From Ananas comosus (lineage: Eukaryota > Streptophyta > Magnoliopsida > Poales > Bromeliaceae), in contig NC_033632.1 of the NCBI RefSeq assembly GCF_001540865.1, forward strand, positions 11,024,557-11,088,556: a stretch of 64,000 nt of DNA, given 5' to 3'. The notes beneath the pieces were generated by a model. The model was not told the DNA's origin. It saw only the letters and a program-made list of their open reading frames with translations, and did not search any database. Shown piece after piece: positions 32,801 through 48,596 of this stretch. The position numbers and the translations under genes were made by a program. The first letter of the stretch is position 1. Each line of letters begins with the position of its first letter.

Positions 32801-35287
32801 ATGAAGGAAACAAAAAATCATAAAACTACTTGAAAAAAAATCTTAGAAAGAGCTAAAGAGCATAAAATTAAAAACTAGAATCAATTGATATATCATAAAC
32901 AATCAAATGCAGAACACAAAAGACTTACATAGGCATCCTATTATCCCTCCGAACACAATAAAGTTGACAGCTATCCTCAATTTTTTTTATTTGGTAGAGT
33001 ATCCCAGGAATAGTAATTCCATGAAGAGCGGTGGAATTGCAATATTTTCAAGAAAAGAGTCATTATATCAACAAAGTTTCTTTATTCTTACCAAACACAA
33101 TGGGAATAATACTTAGCATCAAAGTTCTGGATTGGAAAATTTCTTGCTACTGCCAAGATGAAACTTCTCAAACCGAACACTGCCTAACGAATCAATTCCA
33201 TAACACATTTCATGATAAAATCCAAAAGCAACACAAACTACATATCCCATCGAATTATTTGGTCATTTCTATCGCCTTTATTCTTCAGATTGTTATTGAA
33301 AATATCTTTTTAGCGAGATGAGTTACAAAGTAACTTTCTCAATGCCATAGTTTCTGGGCCCAGCATCGGAACACTTCTTTTGGCTGGACCAGTTGATAAT
33401 CCAATAAGAAGGCTCATCATTTATCAAAACAGGCAATCACAGTTGATGTCTCTCGCTGAAGTCTATGATGCTCGTAGTTTATGTTTTATCCGGTCTCAAC
33501 TCTCTGACAATTCTAAGCAATGGATTTTGTCTCGGTAAATCAAGGTAGTTTGTACCTGCTGTCTCTAAGGGCATGTTTGGCCCTGTTGTGGACGGATGCA
33601 GTGTTGTTTGATAAAGTTTTGCTTAAATAGGACTATTAATAGAATCAGTATACTAAAATTTCCTACAGATTTTCTCTGCAGAAGAATCGGGATCACATAA
33701 CTTAAAGCTTTGTGTTTTGGGGCCCTAAAATTGCATTTCTGCTTTCCGCCACAGCAAAAGTTCTGGAACTTTTCTACTTTCAAAACACTCTACTAGCTGC
33801 AGCTGACAGCAGAAGCACAAGCTAGGCAGCTAGGCCCTTGCTGTAGAGTGTACCGCTCTAATTTGAAGCTACCTGTCACGGACAAAATGTTTTCCGCTGA
33901 CTTCTCCTTGACAGTGGCCCAATTTCGCTAACGGAGCGGGTCGTTAAAGAGACCCGAACCCAACCCGCTGTGGAGAGATGAAGAGTGTTGTAACTTCTCC
34001 CATCAATGATGGAAGCTCAAGGGTTATGAAACTCCCAAGAGTTAATGGGGTGACTCTTGGACTTATGGCTCATTATAAGGGTGAGTTAATGTGTGAGTTA
34101 GTGTAGGCTAGATTCAATGTATCTAGGAGCCTATATATAGTGCGGTTTGGCTAAGGCCAAAACACACAAGAGACAGTGTGTTTGTATGCTGTAATTCTCA
34201 TTTTCTAAGTAGTGTAGTACTTAGCATTTTGAGAGAACCTCTGCCTCATTCTCTTTGTCATTTCCTTTGCATACTTAATCGTAGGACGCGAAGGTCCGGA
34301 CTAGCAACAGGAACAAAGGCTTGCCCATTTTCAAACAGGAAGGCCGGCGCCACACGGGCTTTGCGAACAGAAACGCTAAGGCCGTGACATACTGCTCTAA
34401 TTTGAAGCTACATACCGGTCTAATTTGAAGCTACCCCAAAAAAAAAAGAAAAAAGAAAAAAAATTCACATTTTTGCTTCCCGCCCCTATCATAAGTAACT
34501 GCAGCAGAAGGTAACGGACGCAGACACTAAAGTCAACACCAAATTCGAGTCTTTTTCCAGTTCCTAGCGAATCCTAGTCCTCTCCGATTCTCCAAAGAAA
34601 GATAACATGATAAACTCTCTAAAAGCTTCTCTAAGCGCCAGAATCAGAAGCTCTGAAGCTCCGAATTAGAGCTTCTGCATTTATAACACCTCAAAATCAA
34701 CTTTTTCTGATTCCCAAACACCCTGTAATACATCAGTACAGCTAAAAGCAGAAGCAGAAGCAGGGCTAAACTAACAACTCCGCTTTCTCCCTAACTCACA
34801 AACTAGCAAAGAAAAATAACATGAGGAGCTCAAACGCCCCAAACAACATACCATTGAGCACCTCGAGATCGAGCGTGTCGACGTCGAACCCGGCCTCGTA
34901 GTAATGCTGGAACACGTGCCCGGGGGCGTCGACGTGGGTGCCCGTGTGAGCGGGGAGCTTCATCTCGGAGTTGTTGGCGAGGGACCCGTTCGCCATGGAC
35001 CCGGCGAGCCAGAGGAAGGGGCCGAGCCCCTCGGGGGACTCCCACGAGGGCATGTCCTCGCGGAGCGCGTAGGTGATGTCGATGATCCGTCCCCCGTCGT
35101 ACTCCTCGCGCCGGATCGGCACCAGATCGTCGGCGGCGTCTGCGGCGCCGGCGGAGAAGGGGGCGGAGCACGAGGACGACGACGATGGGTCGGGGTACGC
35201 GGGGTGCGCGGAGGAGGAGAGGGAGGAGGGGATGAGGAGGAGGAGGAGGAGGAGGAGGAGGAGGTAGGGTTTGAGGGGGATCGCCAT
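29863..35287 (-). CDS. Secreted cyclase-family protein (kynurenine formamidase-like)
   Basis: 282 aa in six coding exons, right to left: 35287-34852, 32678-32634, 32017-31945, 31500-31403, 30161-30091, 29988-29863. All introns are GT-AG and phases agree throughout. An N-terminal signal peptide contains a ten-residue Leu run, followed by a Ser-rich stretch. The metal-binding/catalytic motif [11 protein letters not shown] is at residues 114-124, followed by [57 protein letters not shown] and [20 protein letters not shown]. This is the putative-cyclase fold (metal-dependent hydrolases; plant CYCLASE proteins, in extracellular matrix and linked to stress and cell-death control). The exact substrate in plants is not settled. 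Intron 1 (2.2 kb) holds a solo LTR, intron 2 a family E MITE. Confidence 0.94.
32193..32525 (-). repeat. Family E hAT-type MITE, copy E2 (cyclase intron 2)
   Basis: 333 bp, ends CAAGGTTTTAAGTGCC and, inverted, CAAGGATTTAAGTGTC. Perfect 8-bp target duplication CATTTAAG at 32185-32192 and 32526-32533. Orientation opposite to E1. It lies wholly inside intron 2 (32018-32633). Confidence 0.92.
33560..33850. repeat. Family K AGAAGC-rich repeat (cyclase intron 1)
   Basis: GGGCATGTTTGGCCCTGTTG at left, then words such as CAGCTGACAGCAGAAGCAC. Similar AGAAGC/GCTTCT stretches occur at 34600-34780, 45825-46070, 55790-55995 and 61130-61330. Degraded; no target duplication seen. Confidence 0.4.
33874..34389 (+). 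mobile_element. Solo LTR, 516 bp, in cyclase intron 1
   Basis: Begins TGTCACGG and ends CCGTGACA (8-bp inverted ends). It carries a TATA box (CCTATATATAG, about 34131-34140) followed by a T-rich leader, the usual LTR layout. There is no internal retroviral-like region, so it is a solo LTR left by recombination or an isolated fragment. It sits within a small array of a CTCTAATTTGAAGCTAC word (copies near 33856, 34394 and 34417), and no clean 5-bp duplication was found. Confidence 0.65.
34600..34780. repeat. Family K AGAAGC-rich repeat
   Basis: CTCTAAAAGCTTCTCTAAGC, AATCAGAAGCTCTGAAGC and GCAGAAGCAGAAGCAGGGC words with CCCAAACACCC. Lies in intron 1 of the cyclase gene. Confidence 0.4.
35229..35266. 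repeat. GGA microsatellite coding the Leu run of the cyclase signal peptide
   Basis: (GAG/GGA)n on the plus strand reads as CTC/CTT/CTG-type leucine codons on the coding strand, producing the hydrophobic core of the signal peptide. Length changes here would alter signal length in steps of one Leu. Confidence 0.85.
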
Positions 35288-35313
35288 GGGAGTGGTGTGG
35301 AGAGGTGAGGTGA

Positions 35314-35341
35314 GGTGTGGTGTGGTGTGGTGTGGTGTGTA
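35314..35341. repeat. TGTGG pentanucleotide repeat in cyclase 5' leader
   Basis: Five or more TGTGG units lie 27-54 bp upstream of the ATG (CCACA on the transcript), in the likely 5' UTR. Confidence 0.8.
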
Positions 35342-35394
35342 GTTTGACTCTCAACAGAGAAAAGAGAGAGCCATAACCTTTTATTTAAGGTTAA

Positions 35395-36085
35395 AATGTA
35401 TAAACACCCCCTGAATTATAGCCGAATTTGAAATCAACCCCTATACTTTTTTAAAGAAATTTATGCCCCTCTATTTACCAAAAATTTAATTTACGTACAT
35501 TTTTTAGTAATTTTGAAAATTCTTCTAGAATAAAAAATTCATTATAAAATGCACAGTAAATAAAATATATTCATAGCTTAATATCGATCGACATATTTTA
35601 ATTATAATAAACAAACACAGAGCTAATAAAAGAATAAATATAAGTAGAAAGCTGAAAAATATTAAAATATATAAGAATTTGACCCTCCTCTAAAATGTTG
35701 AAGTTATTTATCGGCTTATCAAAAAAAAATCAAATAAAATGATAAATCTGAAAACTTCTGAGCGACGGTCGTAAATCAAATTTTCAGTAAGTAGAGGGGG
35801 TGTGAATCAAATAAAAATTTAGTGGTCAATTTTAACCGAGACTAAAGTTTAGAGGGTGCCTATACGTTTTTAACCTTATTTAAATTAAAATTTAATAGGT
35901 AAAAAATAGAGAGGAAATTTTGAAAAGTAAAGATAATGAGAGGATAAGCAAAATGCACCTATGATATTTTTATATTTTCTAACACTAATTACTTTATATT
36001 TCTAGTTGATATTTGAGATTTCAAAATAGGGAAAAAAATTTGAAAGCGGAGATAATCAGTAAAAAAGCGAAATATAACGAAGCAA
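35395..36085. other. AT-rich flank with foldback sequence
   Basis: Upstream of the cyclase gene. TATAAACACCCCCTGAATT near 35400 and GTTTAGAGGGTGCCTATACG near 35850 are inverted relatives, so 35395-35880 is probably another MITE. No gene. Confidence 0.45.
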
Positions 36086-36110
36086 TTTATATTTTCTAGT
36101 ACAAGTTACT

Positions 36111-36271
36111 TTTTTTTTTTTTTTTTTGAGAGATAGGTAGCACGCTACCCGCTTCGTTTATTTCATTAGAAATAAACCTTCGCTGGAAAAAGTGAATCAA
36201 TAGATGTCGAAACTTGGTCTCCGGGTACCAACCACCAAGCCCTTTGTCACTTGCTCTAGGGACGGTTAGTA
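36111..36271 (-). mobile_element. SINE, tRNA-derived head and LINE-like tail (copy 2)
   Basis: Minus-strand reading: CCGTCCCTAGAGCAAGTGAC head, GGTTGGTACCCGGAGACC middle, then GATTCACTTTTTCCAGCG, TTTATTTCTAATGAAATAAA, CGAAGCGGGTAGCGTGCTAC and the A tail. Hairpin at 36136-36149. The flanking target duplication is 18 bp (36093-36110 and 36272-36289), 17 of 18 identical. Same family as 17201-17406. Confidence 0.9.
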
Positions 36272-36969
36272 TTTCTAATACAAGTTACTATACAATTTAT
36301 TTGATATTTGAAATTTTAAAATTTAGCAGCACATCGTTATTTTTATATGTCTAATTAAGTTTATCTTTCAATAATGAATAAAACGAATAACATATTATTA
36401 AAAAAAAAAAAAGAAAAAGAAAAAAGAAACATTACCATCGTCATCACCACAAATGAGTTTTATGAGAATTTGACGAGATAGAAGGAGAGAGTTTTTCGTA
36501 AGTATACCAAACTGTGTTGGAGAATTTGAGCATCTATATCTGTATATGGGAGAGAAAAAAAAAAAATTCGGTGGTATTTTCTCTAATGACACCTTATTGA
36601 AAAGCTCCCGGATCTACATATTAGTTTTTGATTCAATCTTTAAAAAATTAATTTGAATATTTTTTATTGATCAGAATCCGTTATCCCGGTAAAAAATATA
36701 ATCAAAATTGGAAGCAATAAAAAATAATTAAATGTTTAGTCTCTATAACAAAAAAAAAATTGTAAAATACAAAAATCTCCATCATTGCCATAAAAGCATT
36801 AAGCATTAAAAACAGGCATGCAGATGACCCAAAAAAAAAAAAAAAAAACAAAACTCAGAGTTCCTTAAATTTTTTAACAAATTATAGAGTGCTATTTAAG
36901 AAAGAATTAAATATAAGGATTAATATTATTTTAATTTTTTATGCAGGAAATATTTGATATATAGTAATA

Positions 36970-36990
36970 TATATATATATATATATATAT
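36970..36990. repeat. TA microsatellite
   Basis: A (TA)n run at the left edge of the MITE island. Confidence 0.85.
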
Positions 36991-36992
36991 TA

Positions 36993-37531
36993 GAACTAGG
37001 CTACTATACTATCGTAGCACGGAGCGCTTCATGCTACTAATTGTTTTTCGATGATACGGCTTCAAAATGCGACGATTGGCTCCGTTAGACTTGATCTACA
37101 CTATTGAAAATATTTAGAAACTAAATTTCATAATTTTTTCGATATCATTTATCTATCAAACAAGTAGTCTAAATTGTACAGCTGAAAATAAAATCTCATG
37201 AAAATGATGATAAAAGATTTAAATTCAAGATCAGATATACTGATTTACTCTAAAAATGAATAAGAATTTCTATAAAATTTTCAATCGCATTTGAATTGTT
37301 TACAAGTACCTTAAACTCATAAACACACACATCGGCCATTAAAATTGTCAATTTGAGAATCTTTTGATCACTAGTCAAATGATGTTAAAAATCTGAAATT
37401 TAGTTTTCCAAATACTTTCAATAGTGTAGATCAAGTCTAACGGAGTTGATCGTTGATTTGGAAGCCCCATCATCGAAAACAATGGTAGCCACGGAGCGGC
37501 TCCGTGCTACCGATAGCATAGTAGCCCGGAC
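36993..37531. repeat. Family B MITE, copy B3
   Basis: Left CTAGGCTACTATACTATCG-TAGCACGGAGCG. The right end inverted gives GTCCGGGCTACTATGCTATC, then GGTAGCACGGAGC. Inner blocks TTTTTCGATGATACGGCTTC and CATCATCGAAAACAA mirror each other. Followed by CT and TA microsatellites. Confidence 0.8.
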
Positions 37532-37614
37532 ACTCTCTCTCTCTCTCTTCTCCTCGCTTCCTCTCTCTCTCTCATCTCCACTCTCTCTCTCTCTATATAT
37601 ATATATATATCATA

Positions 37615-38163
37615 GAGTTTGACTGGACTACTATCGGTAGTAAACTGCTCGGTTTACTACCGGTTTGTTTTTGATGATAGAGCTTCCAAATCGACGATCG
37701 GCACGTTAAACATGATCTAGACCAATTAAATTATACTAGAAATCAAATTTTATGATTTGTTTTGCATCTACACTAAACATCAAAGGGTCCATCAAAATCT
37801 ATAATTTTAATAGGCCGATATGGTGCGTGTACTCGTTTAACGTATAGAAGAGTTAATCAACGTAAATTTTTGTTAGAAAATTCTTTAACCTATTTAAAAT
37901 AAGATCTAGACTCCAGATCTCAAATATAAAAATTGTCTCATCACTTTTGAAGGATTTTCATTTCCAGCGCATTCATTTTTTTGTTCACTTGATGGACAAG
38001 AGAACAATATCCGAAAAAATGTGTGAAATTTGATTTTCTCAGATAGTTAAATAGTTTAGATCATATTTAACGGGTGCCGATCATCAATTTTGAAAACTCT
38101 ATCATCGAAAACAAATCGGTAGTAAATCGAGCCGTTTACTACCGATAGTACTCTAGCAAACTC
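37615..38163. repeat. Family B MITE, copy B4
   Basis: Left GAGTTTGACTGGACTACTAT with CGGTAGTAAAC; the inverted right end gives GAGTTTGCTAGAGTACTATC with GGTAGTAAAC. Inner TTTTTGATGATAGAGCTTCC pairs with CTCTATCATCGAAAACAAA. Flanked by TA tracts on both sides. Confidence 0.8.
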
Positions 38164-38189
38164 TATATATATATATATATATATATATA

Positions 38190-38425
38190 ATTAGGATTAG
38201 GGCCTAGAATACTTGTGAAAGTATCATGCGAGGTGATACTTGTGTGTTTTTAGCCCACTTGGATGGAGAGAGATGTGAGGTTGAAGTGATGAGGTGGTAG
38301 GTGCTGGTGGTAAGATAGTGTTTAATCCAAGAGGCTATAAATAATCAAAAGTAGATCCAATGGCTTTAAAACTCAAATAGACCATGATGGTGATACTTGT
38401 AAAAGTATCATAGCTCAACTCATAT
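38190..38425. repeat. Family C MITE, copy C2
   Basis: Left GCCTAGAATACTTGTGAAAG, right TGATACTTGTAAAAGTATCA. Shares GGAGAGAGATGTGAGGTTGA with C1 near 14380. TA tracts on both sides. Confidence 0.6.
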
Positions 38426-38461
38426 ATATATATATATTATATATATATATATATATAATAT

Positions 38462-38682
38462 ATCCGGCTGGATATTATCGATAGAAACCAAGAATTGTGC
38501 TATCAAGTTTTCAACCGTTAAATTTAACCCATTAATTATTTTAGCCGTTAAATTATACATACAACCAACCACCCACGTCAAGGCCTATGGGGCCACAGTT
38601 CATCCTAATCGATATTCGTCATCCAAGAGCTAAAAACTAATAGCACCAATAACTTGGTGCTATTAATAATATTCCAGCCTAG

Positions 38683-38690
<8 letters not shown>
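38462..38690 (+). repeat. Family D MITE, copy D1
   Basis: CCGGCTGGATATTATCGATAG at left (21-bp end read with one base of flank) and AACTTGGTGCTATTAATAAT, CCAGCCTAG at right, with ACCGTTAAATTTAACCC inside. TA tracts on both sides. Confidence 0.65.
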
Positions 38691-38735
<45 letters not shown>

Positions 38736-38742
38736 CACACAA

Positions 38743-38953
38743 GGGTCCGGTAAAGTACCAAGTACTTGGTGTTTGCAAGTTTTTCATTGTTAGATCTATC
38801 CCTTTGACTAATTCCATCTCTTAGACAATACTATTCCACCAATCATTCACTCAACCTAAGGAATCTCTATTATTCTAATTCTATAAATCTCAAATGCCGA
38901 AAACCTACAAGCACTAATGACTTGGTGCTTTTAAAAGTATAGGAACTCTATTA
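38743..38953 (+). repeat. Family D MITE, copy D2
   Basis: Left AGGGTCCGGTAAAGTACCAA, right ATGACTTGGTGCTTTTAAAA with GTATAGGAACTC. Inner GTTAGATCTATCCCTTTGA matches inverted D3 sequence near 49420. Adjacent to (TA)n and (CA)n. Confidence 0.6.
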
Positions 38954-38969
38954 TATATACACACACACA

Positions 38970-39260
38970 AGCTATATCTATTCGAACATGAGCGAGCTAT
39001 CCTCCAGCTCGTGTTCATTTCGTCAAAATTTTGAATTGAAAAATTCAGCTCGCATTCGGCTTATTTATTAAATAAGTGATGAATCCACATCGGTTCAAAT
39101 ACGAGCTAACCGATCCCAACTTGTGCTCAAGTTATTAAAATTGTGAGTTGAAAATTTTAGCTCATATTTGACTTGTTTATTAAACAAGCGATTGATCTCA
39201 AACTCACGTTGAATCGAATATAAACTGACCAGCAAAATGCGAGCTATCTAGGTTGTCAAC
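38970..39260. repeat. GCTCG-rich repeat (family H relative)
   Basis: Repeated CAGCTCGTGTTCATTTCG, AATTCAGCTCGCATTCGGC and TTATTTATTAAATAAG words; closes with GTTGTCAACCCGAG. Partner of the repeat at 118-330. Confidence 0.45.
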
Positions 39261-39410
39261 CCGAGTTAAAAATCGCGTAAGTTAAAAAATATGTAATTTA
39301 TAAACCTATTAGCCTTTGATTTTTAATTAATTAATTAATTAATTACAAGGCGGTTGAAACTTGAAACTAGTCACCACCCAAATCTGACGCCGGCCAGTCA
39401 AGAAAAGGAA

Positions 39411-39436
39411 GACCCGACCCGACCCGACCCGACCCG
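39411..39436. repeat. GACCC pentanucleotide repeat
   Basis: Five GACCC-type units in tandem in an otherwise gene-free stretch. Confidence 0.8.
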
Positions 39437-39671
39437 ACAGTCTGCTGTTAGTTAGGAGGACGAATGCAGGACGCAAGCCCCAAAATTATGGCCTGCGCCT
39501 GACGTACCATTACATTCCATACACCAGATTTAATTATTATTGTTTAATATTTTGATGGCTAAATTATGCACCAAAAAAAATTCTATAAATATCCTTTTTT
39601 ATTTTTTCTTTTTAACTTTCAAAAATCTATATTTATTCCTTCAAAAAATTTTAAAAATCTATATTTCTTCT

Positions 39672-40024
39672 AAACTTCAAATATTACTCATGTGGTTTCG
39701 CACTTTCTCACTTTAGTATTCTGTGGTTTAAAGTGTATTAATTTAGTACTATGCGGTTTCGTTTCTCTCTTTTTTTCAGTCCCTTCATTAACTTTTCGTT
39801 AAATCATATACAAAAAATTTCAGATATCCTACCTATAATTTATCAAATATTCACTTTAGTACCCTTTAGTTTTAAATTTATCATTGATTTAACGAAAAAA
39901 AATTAGTGAAGGGGATAACAAAAAGAAAAAAATAAAATTACAGGATACGAAAATGATACATTTTAAACCATAGGGTGCTAAAGTGAGAAAGTACGAAACC
40001 ACAAGGGTGGTATCTGAAGTTTTC
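39672..40024. repeat. Family A MITE, copy A3
   Basis: Left AAACTTCAAATATTACTC with TTTCGCACTTTCTCACTTTA; right GTGAGAAAGTACGAAACCAC and GGTATCTGAAGTTTTC. Full foldback of about 350 bp. Confidence 0.8.
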
Positions 40025-40029
40025 TGAAA

Positions 40030-40440
40030 AGAAATATTGGGTAATATCAAATACACCCGTCAAAACACCTTTCAGAACTTTAAAAACATCTAATACACCC
40101 TTATGGGGCCAAAATGTTTTTATTGATTTCCAAAAATTTTTTAAAATATATCCCTAAATCTTGGGTTTATAAATAAAATTTGAAGTTTAGAAGAATAGTT
40201 TGAGAATATATAGAATGATAAATCCCCTCAAAAATAAATGCTTAAATTTTTAGGAATCTATAATTTATTATATTTTATATACTAAATAACAAAACTTACA
40301 AACAGTACATTCAGTTCCAGCATTAATCAAGTAAAAAGTTAGTTGTTGCATTGATCATCAATTACATACCACAAAATAATTTAGATGCAAACTTAATTAC
40401 TTCATCTTTAGTTGTATACATTTTCAATTACAATTAATGA
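40030..40440. other. AT-rich intergenic DNA, no gene
   Basis: Contains AAATACACCCGTC-like and inverted GGGTTTATAAATAAAA words, probably another old MITE. No coding capacity. Confidence 0.35.
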
Positions 40441-40443
40441 TAG

Positions 40444-41580
40444 GGACGTCAAGAGGTTGGAGTGGAGGCTAGTTTTCCAATACCCGAATCTGAACTCGAT
40501 TTTAAAAATTTATATCCAAATCTGAACCCGATAAAAAAAATCCGAAATTCGAACTCGAAACAATTATTTTTCTCATATTTAAATATAATTTTTAAAATAC
40601 AAGTTCAAATACAACATTAAACATTCCTACATATTATATAATATACAATCAATTCAAGTTCGAGGCATGCTTGTGTAGAGATAAAATTCATATTCAAATT
40701 TAGGTTAGCCGGATTTTTAATTTTAATATCCGTATTCGAAACGATATCCATTTAGTGTCTGTGAATCAGGTCGGGTCTGGATAGTTGGTATACTGTATCT
40801 GCATCTTAAAAAAAAATTGATAAAAAAATATATATATACCCTATCCATTTAACTTCGAATCGGATTTCGGTCTGGATACTTAAGTTAATAATATACCCAT
40901 CGGGTCTATTTGAGCGGGTCTAGATAGTAACTATCAGTATACTACCTGCATGCTTAAGGCCGGGTATGGATCGGATATGGGTCGAGTCTAGATCGGGTAT
41001 GGATACCCGTATGCATATAATTTTATGTAGACTTTATTAAACAGTTTATTAACAAACCTTAAATATCTAGTTGCACCCGGTCCAATAAAATTCATTCAAA
41101 AATAGATTCAAATAGTAAAAAGCTAGAATTTAAAAAATAAAGATTAAAATAAAAAAGGAGTAAACAAAGCAACTAGGGTTTTCACTAGGATAAAAATATA
41201 CATAAACCCTTCGTCTATAAGTCGCATTGAAATTAATTCCTCAACTTCAAATATTTTTATTTACTATCGGGTATTTGACCAGATCCAGATTCTGAGTCCA
41301 GATTTAGAAACTTTTTCATACCTTACTCACTAAAAGGTTGGGTTCGGATCAGGTCCATGCCGGATATGGTTATAAAGCATCCAGATCCATACCCAAAATT
41401 TTAATGGATACTTCCTTTTACATGTGTAGTATCTATTTTTATCCGGTCCGGATAGGGTCCGGATCATATATGAAATATAGGGTATTTTGGATAGCTTTAG
41501 ATAAACGCGCCACTTTTGGATTTACGTGTGAATAAAATTTTGAATATTCGTACCCATCGGCATACCTATATACAGTACTT
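40444..41580. repeat. Degraded TAGGG-ended repeat rich in GGATACCCG words
   Basis: Starts TAGGGACGTCAAGAGGTTGG and contains many diverged GGGTCTGGATAG / CGGGTATGGATACCCG units on both strands, ending near CGTACCCATCGGCATACC. This resembles the common plant TAGGGATGGCAAT-type repeats. Several copies may be nested; boundaries are approximate. Confidence 0.4.
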
Positions 41581-41584
41581 GTGA

Positions 41585-41765
41585 TGTACTTATACACCTG
41601 GTGTAGGAAACACACACACACACACTCTCACTCTCTCTCATAAGTCATAACACCCATTCCTCTCCACCGCCTCTTTCTCTGACCCTCCAATGACAACTCT
41701 CCTTTTTTCTTTTCTCTCTCCTCTTTTTATTTATTTATTTATATATTATTATTTTCTATCACTAC

Positions 41766-41802
<37 letters not shown>

Positions 41803-42450
41803 CTAATCTTTGTGTTCTCTCCCCTGTTTCCGTCCCTATTCCAAATTACTCTTTTTCTCGATCTAATGCCACAATTATGGAACTCCCCACGATGTCCCCA
41901 CCGCCGGTGTTATTGTTGCGTAGACCCGGTCTATAGACCGGACCAATCAAATGAAAGCATGAAAAATTAAAAATAATTATGATTCAATGCTGAGAATATC
42001 TAATTTGAGCAACTCAAATTAACAATTTAATAGAGAGTTTTATTTTATAACTAATTTAAACTTAGTATAGGTTTATCAATTTTTCACTTATTTAAAATTA
42101 TGTTATATCTATCTAGTCCGATGATAACTCATTTACTCTGATTGGCTGTGCAAAATAAAATACTCTATAAATCATCTATTCTTGTAATTTTGGATTCTTA
42201 TTCTAATTAATTCAGATTAGTAAATAAGTGAAAAATTATATCTTTCATATGAAAATCCTAACAAACCTCTTAAATACATTCCAATTTAATTTTAGTTTAA
42301 TTAACTGGTAATGGATTATATTCTATAGACCGGGTTCAGCTAAAATTTTCTACCCACCGCCACGGCGAACCCTTTATAATTTTCCCGCCTTTTTCGTCCA
42401 TTAATAATTTATCACCATCATTGTTTGCTCAAATTACGAAAACACCCCTC
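41585..42450. other. Upstream flank of the cysteine protease gene
   Basis: (CA)n and (CT)n at about 41610-41640 and a perfect (ATT)n run at about 41771-41802. Between 41920 and 42350, TAGACCCGGTCTATAGACCGG and its near-inverted partner ATTCTATAGACCGGGTTCAG bound a 430-bp AT-rich foldback. No gene. Confidence 0.5.
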
Positions 42451-42460
42451 ACCCCTTCCC

Positions 42461-42467
42461 TATATAA
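42461..42467 (+). promoter_or_regulatory. TATA box of the cysteine protease gene
   Basis: CCCTATATAAACGCC lies 115 bp before the ATG, in a C-rich context. A (CT)n tract (about 42502-42533) follows in the presumed 5' UTR, a common plant core-promoter layout. Confidence 0.7.
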
Positions 42468-42498
42468 ACGCCCCAACCCTCCCCCCTCCTCCATTACC

Positions 42499-42535
<37 letters not shown>

Positions 42536-42575
42536 CTAACCCTAATTCCCCGAACCACCTCCTCCTCCTCCTCTA

Positions 42576-47889
<5,314 letters not shown>

Positions 47890-48595
47890 TTGAATATGAG
47901 GTGAGAATTGGAGGAGGATGCTATTGCTGAATTCGTCTGCAAAAATTTCTATCGTTTATGAGTTGGATTCGAAAGATTTGCTTGAATTCTATTCTAGCCT
48001 TTTCTTTTCTTTTCTTTACTTTTCATTTCATTTCCTTTCTTTATTTTAGAGCAAAATCTTGTACATGGCTCTGAATTTACCCGTCGGATTAATCAAGAAC
48101 TGCTTTTGATTTGTCTTAAACTAGCTTCTTTTAGTGAATGTAAATATCTAGTTTAGTATCTGCTTGTTCTTTTCCTTTCTTTTTTCTTTTTTTTTGTGTG
48201 TTATTTACGCTTTTTTTTTTTTTGCATTTGGCCCCCTCAAATTTTTTTTTTACAAATAGTCCCATCAAATTTATAATTGCAAATTTGGTGCTATTCTCGC
48301 CACACAGGCGCCACATCAGCACCACGTAGGCTGGAGGAGTGTTAACGGTGAATGATTTATCGTATTCAATACTTATTTTCTCTTTAAATATAAATCAATT
48401 AAGAATTCAAATATCAAATTTACGCAGAAACTTTAAGAGGGAAAAATAAGGGGCCACTTTTAAACAATTTCACTATATAAAATTGAATAAGTGTAATTCC
48501 TCTCTGGTTACTGCTAGTGACATGAATTATGAGCTCCAAACAAAGAGAAATATTCGAAAAACATCCGAGTAAGATAATCGGGTTCCTATCCTCGG
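47890..48595. other. Cysteine protease 3' flank
   Basis: The 3' UTR probably runs to about 48110 (T-rich with several CTTTTC words). 48200-48600 is T-rich and AT-rich with no gene. Confidence 0.5.
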
Positions 48596-48596
48596 T

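Noticed and set aside
34904..35308. 134-aa plus-strand ORF opposite cyclase exon 1
   Set aside because: Antisense shadow of GC-rich coding DNA; the minus frame has a clear family match.
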